The translations under genes were made by a program, and so were the position numbers. From Gordonia hydrophobica NBRC 16057 (GTDB lineage Bacteria; Actinomycetota; Actinomycetes; Mycobacteriales; Mycobacteriaceae), in the NCBI RefSeq assembly GCF_001592365.1, contig NZ_BCWU01000001.1, forward strand, positions 248,001 to 312,000: 64,000 nucleotides of DNA. The letters run 5' to 3'. The notes beneath the pieces were generated by a model that searched no databases, had not been told where the DNA came from, and saw only the letters and a list, made by a program, of their open reading frames with translations. Positions 1 through 8,004 of the stretch are shown in pieces. Every line of letters starts with the position of its first letter. Position 1 is the first letter of the stretch.

Positions 1-7
1 ACGCGGG

Positions 8-13
8 TAGAGT
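8..13 (+). promoter_or_regulatory. -10 hexamer of bcp, probable leaderless start
   Basis: TAGAGT lies 6 nt before the ATG at position 20, so transcription probably begins at or next to the start codon. No -35 can be judged because the window begins here. Confidence 0.45.
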
Positions 14-19
14 TCGGAT

Positions 20-481
20 ATGAAGATCGGCGACACCGCACCGGATTTCGAACTCTCCGACCAAGACGGCACCCGACGACGACTGTCGGAGCTCCTCGCC
101 GACGGGCCCGTCGCACTGTTCTTCTATCCGGCGGCCTTCACCCCGGGCTGCACCAAGGAGGCCTGCCATTTCCGCGATCTCGCCGCCGAGTTCGCCGACG
201 CAGGCGTGCAGCGAGTCGGGATCAGTCGCGACGACGTCGACAAGCAGAAGAGCTGGACCCAGAAGCACACGCTGGACTACCCGCTGCTCGCGGACACCGA
301 CGGGGCCGTCGCGCAGGCGTACGGGGTCAAGCGCGGGCTGCTCGGCGCGGTCGGCATGCCCACCAAGCGCGTGACGTTCGCGATCGGGACCGACGGTGTC
401 ATCGCCGACGTGATCGCCTCCGAGGTCAACATGACCGTGCACGCCGACCGCGTGCTCGCCGCGTTCTCAGGTACGCGGTAG
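20..481 (+). CDS. bcp: Thioredoxin-dependent peroxiredoxin, BCP/PrxQ type
   Basis: A 153-residue cytoplasmic thiol peroxidase of the AhpC/TSA superfamily that reduces H2O2 and organic peroxides. The N-terminal motif GDTAPDFEL and the active-site segment FTPGCTKEAC are clear; Cys44 is the expected peroxidatic cysteine and Cys49, five residues on, is the resolving cysteine of the atypical 2-Cys BCP/PrxQ class. Length is typical of the family. The gene stands alone and its 3' end overlaps the convergent DoxX-like gene by 15 bp. The ATG at 20 has no good Shine-Dalgarno and is preceded by a TAGAGT -10-like hexamer, which fits a leaderless message. Confidence 0.93.
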   Translation: MKIGDTAPDFELSDQDGTRRRLSELLADGPVALFFYPAAFTPGCTKEACHFRDLAAEFADAGVQRVGISRDDVDKQKSWTQKHTLDYPLLADTDGAVAQAYGVKRGLLGAVGMPTKRVTFAIGTDGVIADVIASEVNMTVHADRVLAAFSGTR

Positions 482-859
482 CTGCGGTCGTGGGGTGATG
501 GTCGGCGGACCCGTCGCAGCGAGTGCCGCGTAGACGAGTAGCAGGGACGACGCCGCTACGAAGTTCAGTCGGAGGTCGCGGGCGCGCAGATGCATGCCGA
601 CGGCCAGCGAGAAGTAGAGCGTCAGCATCACCGCCGTGAATCGTGCCAGCTGTGGGAACCGTGGAGCCGCGGCGAGTCCGGTCGCGGACGCTGCTTTGAC
701 GACCGGGAAGACCCAGCGATGCTCGGCGGGAAAACCGACGTCGTCCAGGCAGCGGGCGATATAGGGAATCGGCCCGATACACGCGACGGCATCGGCAGCC
801 TGGCCTGTGGCGGCTAGCTGGTAGACGAGCGGATCCCGCAGCGATGTCGGCGCCCTCAT
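467..859 (-). CDS. Small DoxX-like membrane protein
   Basis: A 130-residue protein with about four hydrophobic segments. The pattern (an N-terminal gatekeeper segment with GPIPYIARCLDDVG, then two or three membrane helices ending in TGPPTITP) resembles small DoxX-like (DUF4267/DUF6632-type) membrane proteins. The chosen ATG at 859 begins MRAPTSL; an in-frame ATG at 901 would add 14 residues but lies inside the promoter region of the divergent crotonase gene. Function is not known; family assignment is moderate. Confidence 0.6.
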   Translation of the reverse strand: MRAPTSLRDPLVYQLAATGQAADAVACIGPIPYIARCLDDVGFPAEHRWVFPVVKAASATGLAAAPRFPQLARFTAVMLTLYFSLAVGMHLRARDLRLNFVAASSLLLVYAALAATGPPTITPRPQLPRT

Positions 860-903
860 GTCAATCAATCGTAGGACTCGCGAACGTCCGGGACAATACA
901 TGC

Positions 904-1674
904 ATGACCTCTTCCGTGACTTCCACCGTTCGCGACTCCGTTGGAGTCCTGGCCTTGACGGCTCCTGATCGGCGCAACCCGCTGTCCCTATCGACCATGC
1001 GTGCGGCGACCGCCGCGCTGCACACGCTCGGCGCGAACCCCGACGTCCGCGTCATCGTCATCTCGGCGAGCGGACCGGCGTTCTCGGCAGGCCACGACCT
1101 GTCCGAGATGGTGGAGCGGACTCTCACCGACGAGCAGGAGATCTTCGCGGCGTGCACCGAACTGATGACCGCCGTGCACCGGGTGCGTCAACCGGTGATC
1201 GCGCAAGTGCAGGGCATGGCGCTCGCGGCGGGCTGCCAGCTCGTCGCAACGTGCGACCTCGCCGTCGCCGCGGACACCGCACGATTCTCCACGCCCGGGG
1301 TCCGCATCGGGCTGTTCTGCTCGACGCCGATGGTGCCCCTCAGCCGCGCGATCGGACGTAAACGCGCGATGCAGATGCTGCTCACCGGGGACATGATCGA
1401 TGCGGCGACGGCCGTCGACTGGGGCCTGATCAACTCCGCGGTCCCCGCCGAGGAACTGGAATCGACCGTCGCCGAGCTCGCGGAGCGGATCGGACAGTTC
1501 AGCGGCGACACCCTCGCGATCGGCAAACGTGCGTTCTACGACCAGATCGATCGGACCGAACCCGACGCCTACGCCGAGATGTCCGCGGTGATGGCTGCCA
1601 ATGCGATGACCTGCGACGCGCAGGAGGGGATGTCGGCGTTCCTCGCCAAGCGGGACCCGGTCTGGCAGTCGTAG
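904..1674 (+). CDS. Enoyl-CoA hydratase/isomerase-family protein, ECHDC3-like
   Basis: A 256-residue crotonase-fold protein. The CoA and oxyanion-hole segment FSAGHDLSEM and the stretch MALAAGCQLVATCDLAVAAD are typical of the group resembling eukaryotic ECHDC3. In classical enoyl-CoA hydratases the two catalytic glutamates lie in GGCEL and PEILLG; here the equivalents are GCQL and TPGVRIG, so both acids are missing. It is therefore unlikely to be a normal beta-oxidation hydratase; the substrate is unknown. The ATG at 904 is chosen over a GTG/ATG at 844 because the upstream residues match nothing and a GACAAT -10-like hexamer lies just 6 nt before it. Confidence 0.8.
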   Translation: MTSSVTSTVRDSVGVLALTAPDRRNPLSLSTMRAATAALHTLGANPDVRVIVISASGPAFSAGHDLSEMVERTLTDEQEIFAACTELMTAVHRVRQPVIAQVQGMALAAGCQLVATCDLAVAADTARFSTPGVRIGLFCSTPMVPLSRAIGRKRAMQMLLTGDMIDAATAVDWGLINSAVPAEELESTVAELAERIGQFSGDTLAIGKRAFYDQIDRTEPDAYAEMSAVMAANAMTCDAQEGMSAFLAKRDPVWQS

Positions 1675-1741
1675 GGCGGGTGCCGCGGGCCGTGCCGATT
1701 CGTCCAAGCCGTCGGGCGGCCGACGATGGTGTGCTGGAACC

Positions 1742-2086
1742 ATGACAATCGAACGCATCGCACCGATCCTGACCGTCTCCGACATCGACGCGGCGATCTG
1801 CGAACACACCGCAGTGCTCGGGATGCGCGTGGTGATGAACCACGGGTGGATCGCCTTCCTCGCCGACGACGACGGTCGGCAGATCGGGTTCATGACCGCG
1901 GACGAGTCGGCGTCGCTGAACCCGGACGTCTCGGTGTTCGTCGACGACGTCGACGCCGCGCATGCGCGGGCCGTCGCGGCGGGCGTCGAGATCGTGCACC
2001 CCCTCTCGTCCGAGTCCTGGGGCGTGCGGCGGTTCTTCTACCGCGATCGGTCGGGACGCGTGATCAACGTCGGCACGCATCTGTGA
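1742..2086 (+). CDS. VOC-family (glyoxalase/bleomycin-resistance fold) protein
   Basis: A 114-residue protein of the vicinal-oxygen-chelate superfamily, made of one pair of beta-alpha-beta-beta-beta modules. The repeated pattern APILTVSDIDAAICEHTAVLGM at the start and DVSVFVDDVDAAHARAVAAG in the second half is characteristic, as is the terminal FFYRDRSGRVINVGTHL. Metal ligands are not all obvious and the substrate cannot be inferred. It ends 3 bp before the convergent membrane-protein gene. Confidence 0.8.
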   Translation: MTIERIAPILTVSDIDAAICEHTAVLGMRVVMNHGWIAFLADDDGRQIGFMTADESASLNPDVSVFVDDVDAAHARAVAAGVEIVHPLSSESWGVRRFFYRDRSGRVINVGTHL

Positions 2087-2089
2087 CCA

Positions 2090-2650
2090 TCACTTCTTCG
2101 ACAGGCTCCGCAGTGAGCCGCTGACCCAGAGGGGCCCGGTCAGGAGCCAGATCGCCGTGATGATGCCGAGGGTCTGGAAGCCGGCGAACAGCTGGGTGCG
2201 TTGCTCGGCGTCGGCGACCCCGAACCCCAACACCAGGATCATCGCCGCGGCGATCCCCGCCGCGACCAACCACCGACCGAAATCCTGCCACTCGTACCGG
2301 AACCGGGCCGGACCCGACTTGGGGATCTTCTCGGGCTTCGGTCCGTCGTCGAACCAGTGGGCGAACCGGACGTCGGCCCATGCGATGAGCCGTCGACCGA
2401 ACGCGATGGTGACACCGAGGTAGATCGGCGCCAGCCGGTGCGCGACGCCGATCTCGCCGCCGCGGTGCAGATCGAGCGCGACGGCGACCAACAGGACGAC
2501 GTCCAGGACGGGGACGGCGGCCAAGACGTAGCCGGACAGGCGTTTCGCGTGGATGACGTACCGCAGGACCAGCCCGCCGATCACGAGGACCCAGAAGCCG
2601 ACCTCGCAGCCGAGGATGGTGAGAAGGACGGGTTCGGTGAGTTCGTTCAT
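2090..2650 (-). CDS. Integral membrane protein, unknown function
   Basis: A 186-residue protein with about five hydrophobic segments: VLLTILGCEVGFWVLVIGGL, a second around VLAAVPVLDVVLLVAVAL, one around LAPIYLGVTIAFG, one in WLVAAGIAAAMILVLGFG and a last near LGIITAIWLLTGPLWV. A charged cytoplasmic loop (KPEKIPKSG) separates the halves. It resembles uncharacterised actinobacterial membrane proteins annotated as YmcC-like. The ATG at 2650 is preferred; an upstream ATG at 2683 would add a hydrophilic 11-residue extension. Confidence 0.6.
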   Translation of the reverse strand: MNELTEPVLLTILGCEVGFWVLVIGGLVLRYVIHAKRLSGYVLAAVPVLDVVLLVAVALDLHRGGEIGVAHRLAPIYLGVTIAFGRRLIAWADVRFAHWFDDGPKPEKIPKSGPARFRYEWQDFGRWLVAAGIAAAMILVLGFGVADAEQRTQLFAGFQTLGIITAIWLLTGPLWVSGSLRSLSKK

Positions 2651-2759
2651 GAAACCAGCGTCGCGGGGAACGGTGCCGGGCACATCCGCTGACCGGCGTC
2701 GTGACGGTCATCCTTTCGGCGGACCCGCGCGGCCGCCCGATGTGCTGTAGTGAGAATCG

Positions 2760-3866
2760 ATGAAGTCCCTGACCACCATCGCGTCCACGACCGCGGTGTC
2801 GTCGATCGGTACGCTGATCGTCGGCCTGCTGCTGTGGGTCACCGGCGCGTTCACGCTCATCCCGGATTGGGGCGGCCACCAACCGGCGGTCAAGGCGGCG
2901 GTGCTGCTCGCCGCGTTCGTCATTCAACTGACTGCACCGCGACGTCCGGCGATCGCCGTCGCAGCCATGCTGATCCTGATCGTCGTCGACTTCGGATCGG
3001 GTGTCTCGCTGCCGATCTGGATCTCGTTCACCGATGTGATCTTCGCGGTGATGACTGTCGGGTCGGTGCGCTTGCGGCGGACGGTCGGAGCCGGGTGCTT
3101 CGTGGTGACCGTCGGCGGTGCGGTGGCGGTCGCCGTCACGGTGGACCCGCGGGCGGGCGTCCTCGCCGGGCTGCTGGGCGTCGCTTTTCTGATCTCACCG
3201 CTCGGGTACGCGCAATCAGTGCACGCCACGGTGCGGGCCGCCCGTGCCGAGCAGTCGGCCGCCGAGGCCGAGCACAGGACTGCGCTGGCCGATGAGCGTC
3301 GCCGGGTCTCGCGCGAGCTCCACGACACCGTCGCCGGTCACGTCTCGTCGATCGCGATCCTCGCCGAGGCAGCGCGCGACGCCCCTGATCCCGCCCCGAT
3401 CATCGCGTCGATGCGCGCGAACAGTCTCGCCGCGTTGAGCGAGTTGCGGGCGATGATCGACGTGCTCGCAGGGGAGGGCGACGACACGGCGACCGTCCGC
3501 TGGTCGTCGCTGGCTCCGTTGCTGACCGCAGCGCGGTCGGTCGGGTCGGACGTCGTCGTCGACGGTGGACCGGAGCAGGTCAGCGTCCTCGTCGAGACCG
3601 TGCTGACGCGGATCGCGGGGGAGGCTGTGACGAACGCGACCCGGCACGCGCCCGGCGAGCCGATCACCGTGGACGTGTCGTCGGACGGAAGGACTGCAGC
3701 GTTGACCGTCAGCAACGGTGTCGCTGCCGCCACGCAGTACGCGACGAACGGAAATGGACTGCGCAATATGAGAATTAGAGCAGAGAGCATCGGCGGAATG
3801 GTGACCGCGGGACGGGTCGGTGCGCAGTGGGTGGTCCACGCGGAGCTGCCGGTGGGACCGCGATGA
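2760..3866 (+). CDS. Sensor histidine kinase, NarL/DesK (HisKA_3) type
   Basis: A 368-residue membrane kinase. Residues 1-155 hold about six predicted membrane helices with almost no extracytoplasmic domain, so the signal is probably sensed within the membrane. A short linker leads to the HisKA_3 dimerisation and phosphoacceptor motif RRRVSRELHDTVAGH with His188, followed by a GHKL ATPase domain whose N box (NATRHAP) and G box (GNGLRNMRIRAESIGG) are intact. The stop codon overlaps the start of the response regulator in ATGA, so the two are translated together. The signal is not known. Confidence 0.9.
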   Translation: MKSLTTIASTTAVSSIGTLIVGLLLWVTGAFTLIPDWGGHQPAVKAAVLLAAFVIQLTAPRRPAIAVAAMLILIVVDFGSGVSLPIWISFTDVIFAVMTVGSVRLRRTVGAGCFVVTVGGAVAVAVTVDPRAGVLAGLLGVAFLISPLGYAQSVHATVRAARAEQSAAEAEHRTALADERRRVSRELHDTVAGHVSSIAILAEAARDAPDPAPIIASMRANSLAALSELRAMIDVLAGEGDDTATVRWSSLAPLLTAARSVGSDVVVDGGPEQVSVLVETVLTRIAGEAVTNATRHAPGEPITVDVSSDGRTAALTVSNGVAAATQYATNGNGLRNMRIRAESIGGMVTAGRVGAQWVVHAELPVGPR

Positions 3867-4519
3867 GCCGGATCCGGGTGGTGCTGGCCGACGATCACGC
3901 CGCTGTCCGCGAAGGACTGCGCCTGGTGCTCGAGGCGTCGGGTGCTATCACCGTCGTCGGTGAGGCGGGCGACGGCGCCGAAGCGGTGCGCGCCGTCGCC
4001 CGCCTGCATCCCGACGTGGTGGTGATGGACGTACGGATGCCGGAGATGGACGGTCTCGCCGCGACCGCGGCCGTCCTGGCCGAGTCAACGGTCCGCATCC
4101 TGGTACTCACCACGTTCGACGTCGACGAATACGTCCTGGGCGCCCTCGCTGCGGGCGCCAGCGGATTCCTGTTGAAATCGGCGTCGGGTGCGGAACTGGT
4201 CGACGGCGTCCGGCGCGTCGCCGAGGGCGATGCCGTGCTGGATCCGGCGGTCACCAGGGTCGTCGTGGACGCGATGCGCACGCGTCCCGCGACACCGACT
4301 CCGGACCTCGCCGAGCTCACCGAACGTGAGGTCCAGGTGCTCGGCGGGCTGGGCGCAGGCCTCTCGAACGCTCAGATCGCGAAACGTTTGGACATCGGGG
4401 AGGCGACGGTGAAAACTCATGTCTCACGGGTGCTCATGAAACTCGACGTCCAGTCCCGGGTCCAGGCCGCGGTGCTCGCCGTCCGAGCCGGAGTGCCGGA
4501 CCCGGGAGCGGTCAGCTGA
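3863..4519 (+). CDS. Response regulator, NarL/FixJ family
   Basis: A 218-residue partner of the preceding kinase. The receiver domain shows the acidic pair DD at 10-11, the phosphoacceptor Asp56 in VVVMDVRMPEMDG and the conserved Lys in FLLKSASG. The C-terminal LuxR-type helix-turn-helix (LTEREVQVLGGLGAGLSNAQIAKRL with the recognition helix TVKTHVSRVLMKL) binds DNA. The start at 3863 overlaps the kinase stop by 4 bp; an in-frame ATG at 3827 would lie inside the kinase gene. The 3' end overlaps the convergent SMR gene by 8 bp. Confidence 0.92.
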   Translation: MSRIRVVLADDHAAVREGLRLVLEASGAITVVGEAGDGAEAVRAVARLHPDVVVMDVRMPEMDGLAATAAVLAESTVRILVLTTFDVDEYVLGALAAGASGFLLKSASGAELVDGVRRVAEGDAVLDPAVTRVVVDAMRTRPATPTPDLAELTEREVQVLGGLGAGLSNAQIAKRLDIGEATVKTHVSRVLMKLDVQSRVQAAVLAVRAGVPDPGAVS

Positions 4520-4826
4520 CCAGCTTGAGACCGACGACGCCGCCGACGATCGCGATGATGCACACGATCTTGGCCAAGGTCGCGGCTTCGGCGCCGGTCA
4601 GCATGGCGTAGACGACGGCGCCGGTGGCGCCGATGCCGACCCAGATGGCATAGGAGCTGCCGGTCGGGAGTTCACGCATAGCGTACGCGAGACCGCCCAT
4701 GCTGATGACGAGGGCGACGAAGAAGGTGGCGGTGGGCCACAGCCGCGTCAGGCCCGCAGATCTGCCGAGCGCAGTGGCCCAGACGGCTTCGAAGAGTCCG
4801 GAGACGATGAGAACGATCCAGTGCAT
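4512..4826 (-). CDS. sugE: SMR-family transporter, Gdx/SugE subtype (guanidinium exporter)
   Basis: A 104-residue four-helix small multidrug resistance protein, the usual family length. Helix 1 carries the essential glutamate in GLFEAVWATALG, and the signature PTGSSYAIWVGIGATGAVVY in loop 2/helix 3 is that of the SugE/Gdx branch, which exports guanidinium in exchange for protons. The subtype assignment is strongly supported by the guanidine-III riboswitch directly upstream. A Shine-Dalgarno GAGGAG (4832-4837) precedes the ATG by 5 nt. Confidence 0.93.
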   Translation of the reverse strand: MHWIVLIVSGLFEAVWATALGRSAGLTRLWPTATFFVALVISMGGLAYAMRELPTGSSYAIWVGIGATGAVVYAMLTGAEAATLAKIVCIIAIVGGVVGLKLVS

Positions 4827-4838
4827 GGTTGCTCCTCA

Positions 4839-4882
4839 GCCACCGTCTTGTCGCTGACCGGGTACGGCGGGCTCGTCCGGGC
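4839..4882 (-). ncRNA. Guanidine-III (ykkC-III) riboswitch
   Basis: Reading on the minus strand, the segment contains CCGGACGAG, then GCCGUACCCGGUCAG, then GACAAGACGGU, in the order and spacing of the compact guanidine-III pseudoknot aptamer as I recall it, for example the crystallised Thermobifida fusca RNA. A single extra nucleotide separates the second and third blocks. It ends 1-2 nt before the GAGGAG ribosome-binding site of the SMR gene, which suggests control of translation initiation, with guanidine binding freeing or hiding the site. Confidence 0.9.
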
Positions 4883-4957
4883 GCCCCATGCGGGCGTCAC
4901 CCGAGAGGGTACCCACGCAGGTGGCGAGGCGGCCAGTCTGCGGGGACGATGGAGAGC

Positions 4958-5347
4958 ATGCCCACATCGAACGACTTCGGCCCCGACGACTTCGATCGCT
5001 TCGCGCGCGAAGCGGGAGAGGGGCTGCGGAAACTGTTGCGGCAGGCGCTCGAGAACCCGCGTGCCACCGCGACGTGGGCTGATATCGCCACCTCGGCCGC
5101 TCGGGTGAAGCGACCCGACCCGGCGCCGGAGCCGATTCGCGAACCGGCTGTCGTGGATGCCGAACCCGGCGTCTGGGCCATCGTGCGCGACGACGGCGAG
5201 CCGCGAGTGGAGCGGGTCTTCTCCTCCGAGCTGGACGCGCTGCGCGCGAATCAGGGCAACACCGATCCCGCTCGGTCGGTGCGCTTCCTGGAGTTCGGCG
5301 CGCGGATCGGCCAGGGCGGCATCGATGCGGGTGGTCAGGGGTCGTAA
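4958..5347 (+). CDS. Conserved-looking hypothetical protein
   Basis: A 129-residue soluble protein that I cannot assign. It starts MPTSNDFGPDDFDRFAREAGEGL, has an amphipathic N-terminal helix, a proline-rich linker (PDPAPEPIREP) and a C-terminal compact part containing EPGVWAIVRDDG and SVRFLEFG. The ATG at 4958 is preferred; an ATG at 4949 three codons upstream is also possible. It is divergent from the SMR gene and convergent with the MarR gene, 10 bp away. Confidence 0.6.
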   Translation: MPTSNDFGPDDFDRFAREAGEGLRKLLRQALENPRATATWADIATSAARVKRPDPAPEPIREPAVVDAEPGVWAIVRDDGEPRVERVFSSELDALRANQGNTDPARSVRFLEFGARIGQGGIDAGGQGS

Positions 5348-5357
5348 CGGCGGTCCG

Positions 5358-5873
5358 TCAGAAGTCGCCGGAGGCCGAGCGCAGCTCTCGAATCGCCGCG
5401 ACCAGCTGGTGGGCGGAGGTCGCCGACATCCCCACGCGACCGAAGACGTTGGCGTTCAACACCGCCGTCGCCTTCTCGACCAACTCCCTGCCGTCGTCGG
5501 TGATCGAGACCAGGGTGGTCCGGCCGTCGGTCGGGTGCGGGTTGCGCTCCACCAGACCCGCGTCGACGAGGCGGGCGATCGCGTGGGTGGCGGACGAGAC
5601 GTGGACCTGGAGGCGGTCGCTGGCCTTGGAGATCGGCAGCGAACCGTGGCGGCTGAACGCGAGGAGGCGAAGCAACTCGAAGCGGGAGAACGTCAGGCCG
5701 AATGGCTTCAGTTCCTGCTCGACGCGCGCGAGCATGATCTGGTGGGCACGCATGACCGAGGTGACCGCCTCCATGCCGTCGGCGACCTCGGTGCCCCACC
5801 CGGCGTCCTCCCAGTTGCGGCGGGCCAGGGCGATCGGGTCGCGCTCATCAGACTCGTGATCCACCCCGGCCAC
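5358..5873 (-). CDS. MarR-family transcriptional regulator
   Basis: A 171-residue regulator with a winged helix-turn-helix. The recognition helix lies near VHVSSATHAIARLVDAGLVERNP and the wing is HPTDGRTTLVSITDDG, the standard DxRxxxVxLTxxG pattern of the family. It starts with GTG at 5873, 34 bp after the mmsB stop, so it is probably the last gene of the valine-degradation operon. It is a candidate to bind the twin palindromes in the mmsA promoter (9573-9614), which would make the loop autoregulatory; that link is inference. Confidence 0.88.
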   Translation of the reverse strand: MAGVDHESDERDPIALARRNWEDAGWGTEVADGMEAVTSVMRAHQIMLARVEQELKPFGLTFSRFELLRLLAFSRHGSLPISKASDRLQVHVSSATHAIARLVDAGLVERNPHPTDGRTTLVSITDDGRELVEKATAVLNANVFGRVGMSATSAHQLVAAIRELRSASGDF

Positions 5874-5907
5874 ACTGCTCCTATCGACTACCGCTGACTC
5901 GTCCCGT

Positions 5908-6777
5908 TCAGCGCAGGGTATCGATTATCGCACTGAAGTCGAGTCCGCCGTTCTCGGCCGCGAACGCGTCGTACAGGCTCGCCGCGTGCGAACCGAGCGG
6001 GGCGGTGGCCCCGGTGGCGCCGATCGCGTCCATGGCGAGGTGCAGGTCCTTGTTCATGAGCGCGGTCGCGAACCCGGGACGGAACTCGTTGTTGGCAGGC
6101 GATGTCTCGACCGGTCCGGGGACGGGGCAATTCACCTGCAGCGCCCAGCAGTTGCCGGTGGCACCGGTGACGACGTCGTACAGTGCCTGATCCTCCAGGC
6201 CCAGCTTCTCGGCCAGGGCGAACGCTTCACCGACGGCGATCTGCTGCACGGCGAGGATCATGTTGTTGCACAGTTTGGCAGCCTGTCCGTTGCCGGGACC
6301 GCCGCACGCAACGACCTTGCCCGCCATCGGCTTGAGGATCGGCTGCGCCGCGGCGAGCGCGGTCGAGTCGCCGCCGACCATGAACGCCAGGGTTCCCGCC
6401 GTCGCGCCTTTGACACCGCCGGAGACGGGTGCGTCGAGCTGCATCAAGCCGGCGTCGACCGCCTGCTGGTGCACGGCGCGCGCGTCCTCGACCGAGATGG
6501 TGGAGCTGTCGATGAACAGCTGACCGGGGGTGGCGTGGGGGAGGATCGCCGCGTAAACGGACTTCACGGCCGCTCCGCTGGGAAGCATGGTGATGACGGC
6601 GTCGACGCCCGAGACCGCGGCCTCTGCGCTCTCGGCCGCCCGCACTCCGTTCGCGACCGCGGTCGCCAGGAGTTCGGGGACGAGGTCGAATCCGACCACG
6701 TCGTGCCCGCCTTTGACCAGGTTGGCGGCCATCGGTCCGCCCATGTTGCCCAGTCCGAGGAAAGCGATTGTGCTCAT
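5908..6777 (-). CDS. mmsB: 3-hydroxyisobutyrate dehydrogenase
   Basis: A 289-residue NAD-dependent dehydrogenase that oxidises 3-hydroxyisobutyrate to methylmalonate semialdehyde in valine breakdown. The Rossmann motif GLGNMGGPMA is at residues 8-17, the substrate segment DAPVSGGVKGA in the middle, and the catalytic lysine segment GNGQAAKLCNNM follows. Its ATG overlaps the acyl-CoA dehydrogenase stop by 4 bp. Family members also include tartronate semialdehyde and beta-hydroxyacid reductases, but the neighbours fix the substrate. Confidence 0.93.
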   Translation of the reverse strand: MSTIAFLGLGNMGGPMAANLVKGGHDVVGFDLVPELLATAVANGVRAAESAEAAVSGVDAVITMLPSGAAVKSVYAAILPHATPGQLFIDSSTISVEDARAVHQQAVDAGLMQLDAPVSGGVKGATAGTLAFMVGGDSTALAAAQPILKPMAGKVVACGGPGNGQAAKLCNNMILAVQQIAVGEAFALAEKLGLEDQALYDVVTGATGNCWALQVNCPVPGPVETSPANNEFRPGFATALMNKDLHLAMDAIGATGATAPLGSHAASLYDAFAAENGGLDFSAIIDTLR

Positions 6778-7949
6778 CGTGTGCCCTTTCCGGCGGTGGC
6801 CCGCTGCGCTTCGGCGCGTCCGATCACCATCCGCATGATCTCGTTGGTTCCTTCAAGGATGCGATTCACCCGCAGGTCGCGGACGATTTTCTCGATACCC
6901 GTCTCGTGCAGGTAGCCGTATCCGCCGTGCAACTGCAGTGCCTGGTCGGCGACGGTGAAGCAGTGCTCGGTGACGAATCGCTTCGCCATCGCGCACAGTT
7001 CCACCTTGTCGGGGTCGTCGGTGTCGAGCGCCTCGGCCGCCCGCCACAGGAGCATGCGGGAGGCCTCGAGCGTGGTCGCCATCTCGGCCAGGGTGGCCGC
7101 GACGGTGGGTTCGGCGATCAACGGTTTGCCGAAGGCCTCGCGTTCGGTGGTGTACACGAGCGCTTGGTCGTAGGCCGCCTGGGCGCCGCCGAGCGAGCAG
7201 GCGGCGATGTTGAGGCGGCCGCCGTTGAGCCCGTTCATGGCGATGGCGAAGCCGGTGCCTGCGCCGTCGGGGCCGCCGAGCATCGCGTCGGCGGGCACCC
7301 GGACGTCGTCGAAGATCACCTGAGCCGTCGGCTGGTTGTGCCAGCCCATCTTCGCCTCGGGCGGGCCGAACGAGAGTCCGGCCGTGCCGTTCTCGACGAC
7401 GAACGTGGAGATGCCGCGCGGGCCGGCGTCCCCGGTGCGGGCCATGACGACGTACACGTCGGAGACGCCGCCGCCGGAGATGAACTGTTTGCTTCCGCGC
7501 AGGACGAACTCGTCGCCCTCGCGTCGCGCCGACGTCGAGAGCGCGGCCGCATCCGATCCCGCACCGGGTTCGGTGAGGCAGTAGCTCGCGATGAACTCCA
7601 TCGACGCCATCTTCGGCACCCAGCGCTTGCGCTGTTCATCGGTGCCGTAGCTGTCGACCATCCACGTGCACATGTTGTGAATGGAGAGGAACGCCGCAGT
7701 CACGGGATCGGCCTTGGCGAGCTCCTCGAAGATGCGCACGCCGTCGAGGCGTCGGAGGCCGGAGCCCCCGACGTCCTCGCTGGTGTAGATCCCGGCCATG
7801 CCGAGCGATGCGGCCTCGCGCATCTCGTCGACCGGGAAGTGTGCTTTCGCATCCCAGTCGAGGGAGTGCGGAGCCAGCCGTTTACGGGCGAAGTCCCGTG
7901 CGGCTTCGACGACGATCCGGTCGTCGTCGGGCAATTTCGGGTAGGGCAT
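6774..7949 (-). CDS. Acyl-CoA dehydrogenase, probable isobutyryl-CoA dehydrogenase
   Basis: A 391-residue FAD-dependent dehydrogenase with the three-domain acyl-CoA dehydrogenase fold. It shows the signature YCLTEPGAGSDAAAL, the segment QLHGGYGYLHE and the catalytic glutamate in ILEGTNEIMRM. Between mmsA and mmsB it most likely oxidises isobutyryl-CoA to methacrylyl-CoA. No separate methacrylyl-CoA hydratase or 3-hydroxyisobutyryl-CoA hydrolase is in the operon, so those steps must be encoded elsewhere. It starts 55 bp after mmsA. Confidence 0.9.
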   Translation of the reverse strand: MPYPKLPDDDRIVVEAARDFARKRLAPHSLDWDAKAHFPVDEMREAASLGMAGIYTSEDVGGSGLRRLDGVRIFEELAKADPVTAAFLSIHNMCTWMVDSYGTDEQRKRWVPKMASMEFIASYCLTEPGAGSDAAALSTSARREGDEFVLRGSKQFISGGGVSDVYVVMARTGDAGPRGISTFVVENGTAGLSFGPPEAKMGWHNQPTAQVIFDDVRVPADAMLGGPDGAGTGFAIAMNGLNGGRLNIAACSLGGAQAAYDQALVYTTEREAFGKPLIAEPTVAATLAEMATTLEASRMLLWRAAEALDTDDPDKVELCAMAKRFVTEHCFTVADQALQLHGGYGYLHETGIEKIVRDLRVNRILEGTNEIMRMVIGRAEAQRATAGKGTR

Positions 7950-8004
7950 GGTGTTTCCTACGGGCCGTCGGTTCTCGAGGTACCTGTTCTCTCTTCGGGG
8001 GCTG

